This document shows, in pieces, positions 8,572 through 8,888 of a DNA stretch of 8,888 nt. The first letter of the stretch is position 1. Each line of letters opens with the position of its first letter. Position numbers and translations under genes: made by a program. Origin of the DNA: Collinsella aerofaciens (GTDB taxonomy: Bacteria > Actinomycetota > Coriobacteriia > Coriobacteriales > Coriobacteriaceae). The notes beneath the pieces are model-generated. The model saw only the letters and a list, made by a program, of their open reading frames with translations, was not told the DNA's origin and did not search any database. The stretch covers positions 1 to 8,888 of the forward strand of contig CAJMJM010000076.1 in NCBI GenBank assembly GCA_905213725.1, read 5' to 3'.

Positions 8572-8608
8572 AAAAAGAAAGCCCCCGCGCTGCATGAGCG
8601 ACGGGGGC
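8572..8608 (-). terminator. attenuator in the rplJL leader
   Basis: On the transcript GCCCCCG (8608-8602) pairs with CGGGGGC (8587-8581). CGCT/AGCG extends the stem past one bulged base and closes on a 5-nt loop. TTTCTTTTT follows. It lies between the L10 leader element and rplJ, about 65 nt upstream of the start codon. As an intrinsic terminator inside a leader it is the likely point of autogenous transcription control by L10; no other gene precedes it in the window for it to terminate. Confidence 0.85.
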
Positions 8609-8630
8609 GAGAAGACATATCTACTCGACC

Positions 8631-8699
8631 ACCTCGGCTGGCGGGAAGTCCCATTAAGCTCGCGGGTAAGACCCGTTTGCGCCGGCTGTCTCTGGCAGC
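8631..8699 (-). promoter_or_regulatory. L10 leader (autoregulatory mRNA element)
   Basis: The sequence has the layout known for ribosomal protein L10 leaders: AGAGACAGCCGGCG at the 5' side, a hairpin CGGGT-CTT-ACCCG, an internal TTAAT, and the 3' segment CGCCAGCCGAGGT. GGCG (8683-8680) pairs with CGCC (8643-8640) to close the element. L10, probably with L7/L12, binds such leaders and represses its own operon. Position between promoter and attenuator, directly upstream of rplJ, fits. A covariance-model search (Rfam L10_leader) would settle it. Confidence 0.8.
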
Positions 8700-8722
8700 G
8701 GATTCGTGCGTGAACCGAAAGT

Positions 8723-8751
8723 ATTATGGCGGGGACCCCGGCGTCGGTCAA
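8723..8751 (-). promoter_or_regulatory. rplJL promoter
   Basis: TTGACC (8751-8746) and CATAAT (8728-8723) are each five of six matches to the housekeeping sigma consensus, with the ideal 17-bp spacer. Predicted start near 8716, about 17 nt before the L10 leader element. The spacer contains the short palindrome CGGGGACCCCG. Confidence 0.75.
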
Positions 8752-8888
8752 CGGCAACCCTGACTGCACACAATTCCACCATCTCGGCCGCGGCGCCCCC
8801 AGCCCGGCGCCCCGAAGTAGGTAGGGGAGGGGCGGGGGGGCGGCGGCGAGGGCAGATATTGGGAGTGAGGGGAGGGGGGAGCGGCGGA
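8752..8888. other. non-coding flank ending in a G-rich purine tract
   Basis: No open frame with gene-like protein sequence is present on either strand. GGCGCC occurs twice (8792-8797 and 8806-8811). From about 8817 to the window end the plus strand is almost only G and A, with repeated runs of three to seven G, which meets the usual pattern for G-quadruplex formation. It may be a true promoter-distal spacer or low-quality sequence at a contig end. Neither rplA nor any other gene is seen here. Confidence 0.6.

Overview
The window carries part of the bacterial ribosomal-stalk / RNA-polymerase locus. All genes lie on the minus strand. In transcription order (right to left) they are rplJ (L10), rplL (L7/L12), galU (UTP-glucose-1-phosphate uridylyltransferase), rpoB (RNAP beta) and the first 832 codons of rpoC (RNAP beta'). 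rpoC runs off the left edge inside the bridge helix. High G+C, GTG starts on rpoB and rpoC, strong purine-rich Shine-Dalgarno sequences and the protein character suggest an actinobacterium. I suspect the Coriobacteriia (Collinsella-like), but that is recognition from memory and not a search result.

Layout, right to left. 8752-8888 is non-coding and ends in an extremely G-rich purine tract. A strong sigma70-type promoter (8723-8751) opens a leader of about 210 nt. The leader holds an L10-binding leader element (8631-8699) and a textbook intrinsic terminator/attenuator (8572-8608) ahead of rplJ. A 102-nt spacer with three hairpins separates rplJ from rplL. rplL ends in a near-perfect terminator (7438-7477). 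galU then has its own candidate promoter (7287-7314), structured leader and terminator (6229-6261). rpoB has a candidate promoter of its own (6068-6095). rpoC follows rpoB after an 8-nt gap (only 6 nt after the rpoB stop codon to the preceding in-frame codons), in the same reading frame, on the same transcript.

The usual rplJL-rpoBC transcription unit is therefore split into three apparent units (rplJL / galU / rpoBC) by two intrinsic terminators, with a nucleotide-sugar gene in the middle. L10 and L7/L12 form the ribosomal stalk; beta and beta' form the RNAP catalytic core; GalU makes UDP-glucose for envelope polysaccharides and glycolipids. The leader upstream of rplJ implies autogenous control of the stalk genes by L10, while rpoBC must be controlled separately.

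I did not find a new defence or mobile system. The points most worth a second look are: an 8-residue-longer, highly divergent fork-loop-2 segment next to the rifampicin region of RpoB; a nested dyad containing a Gram-positive SOS-box-like sequence between galU and rpoB; paired palindromes two helical turns apart upstream of galU; and rpoB and rpoC lying in one frame, separated by a single UAG.
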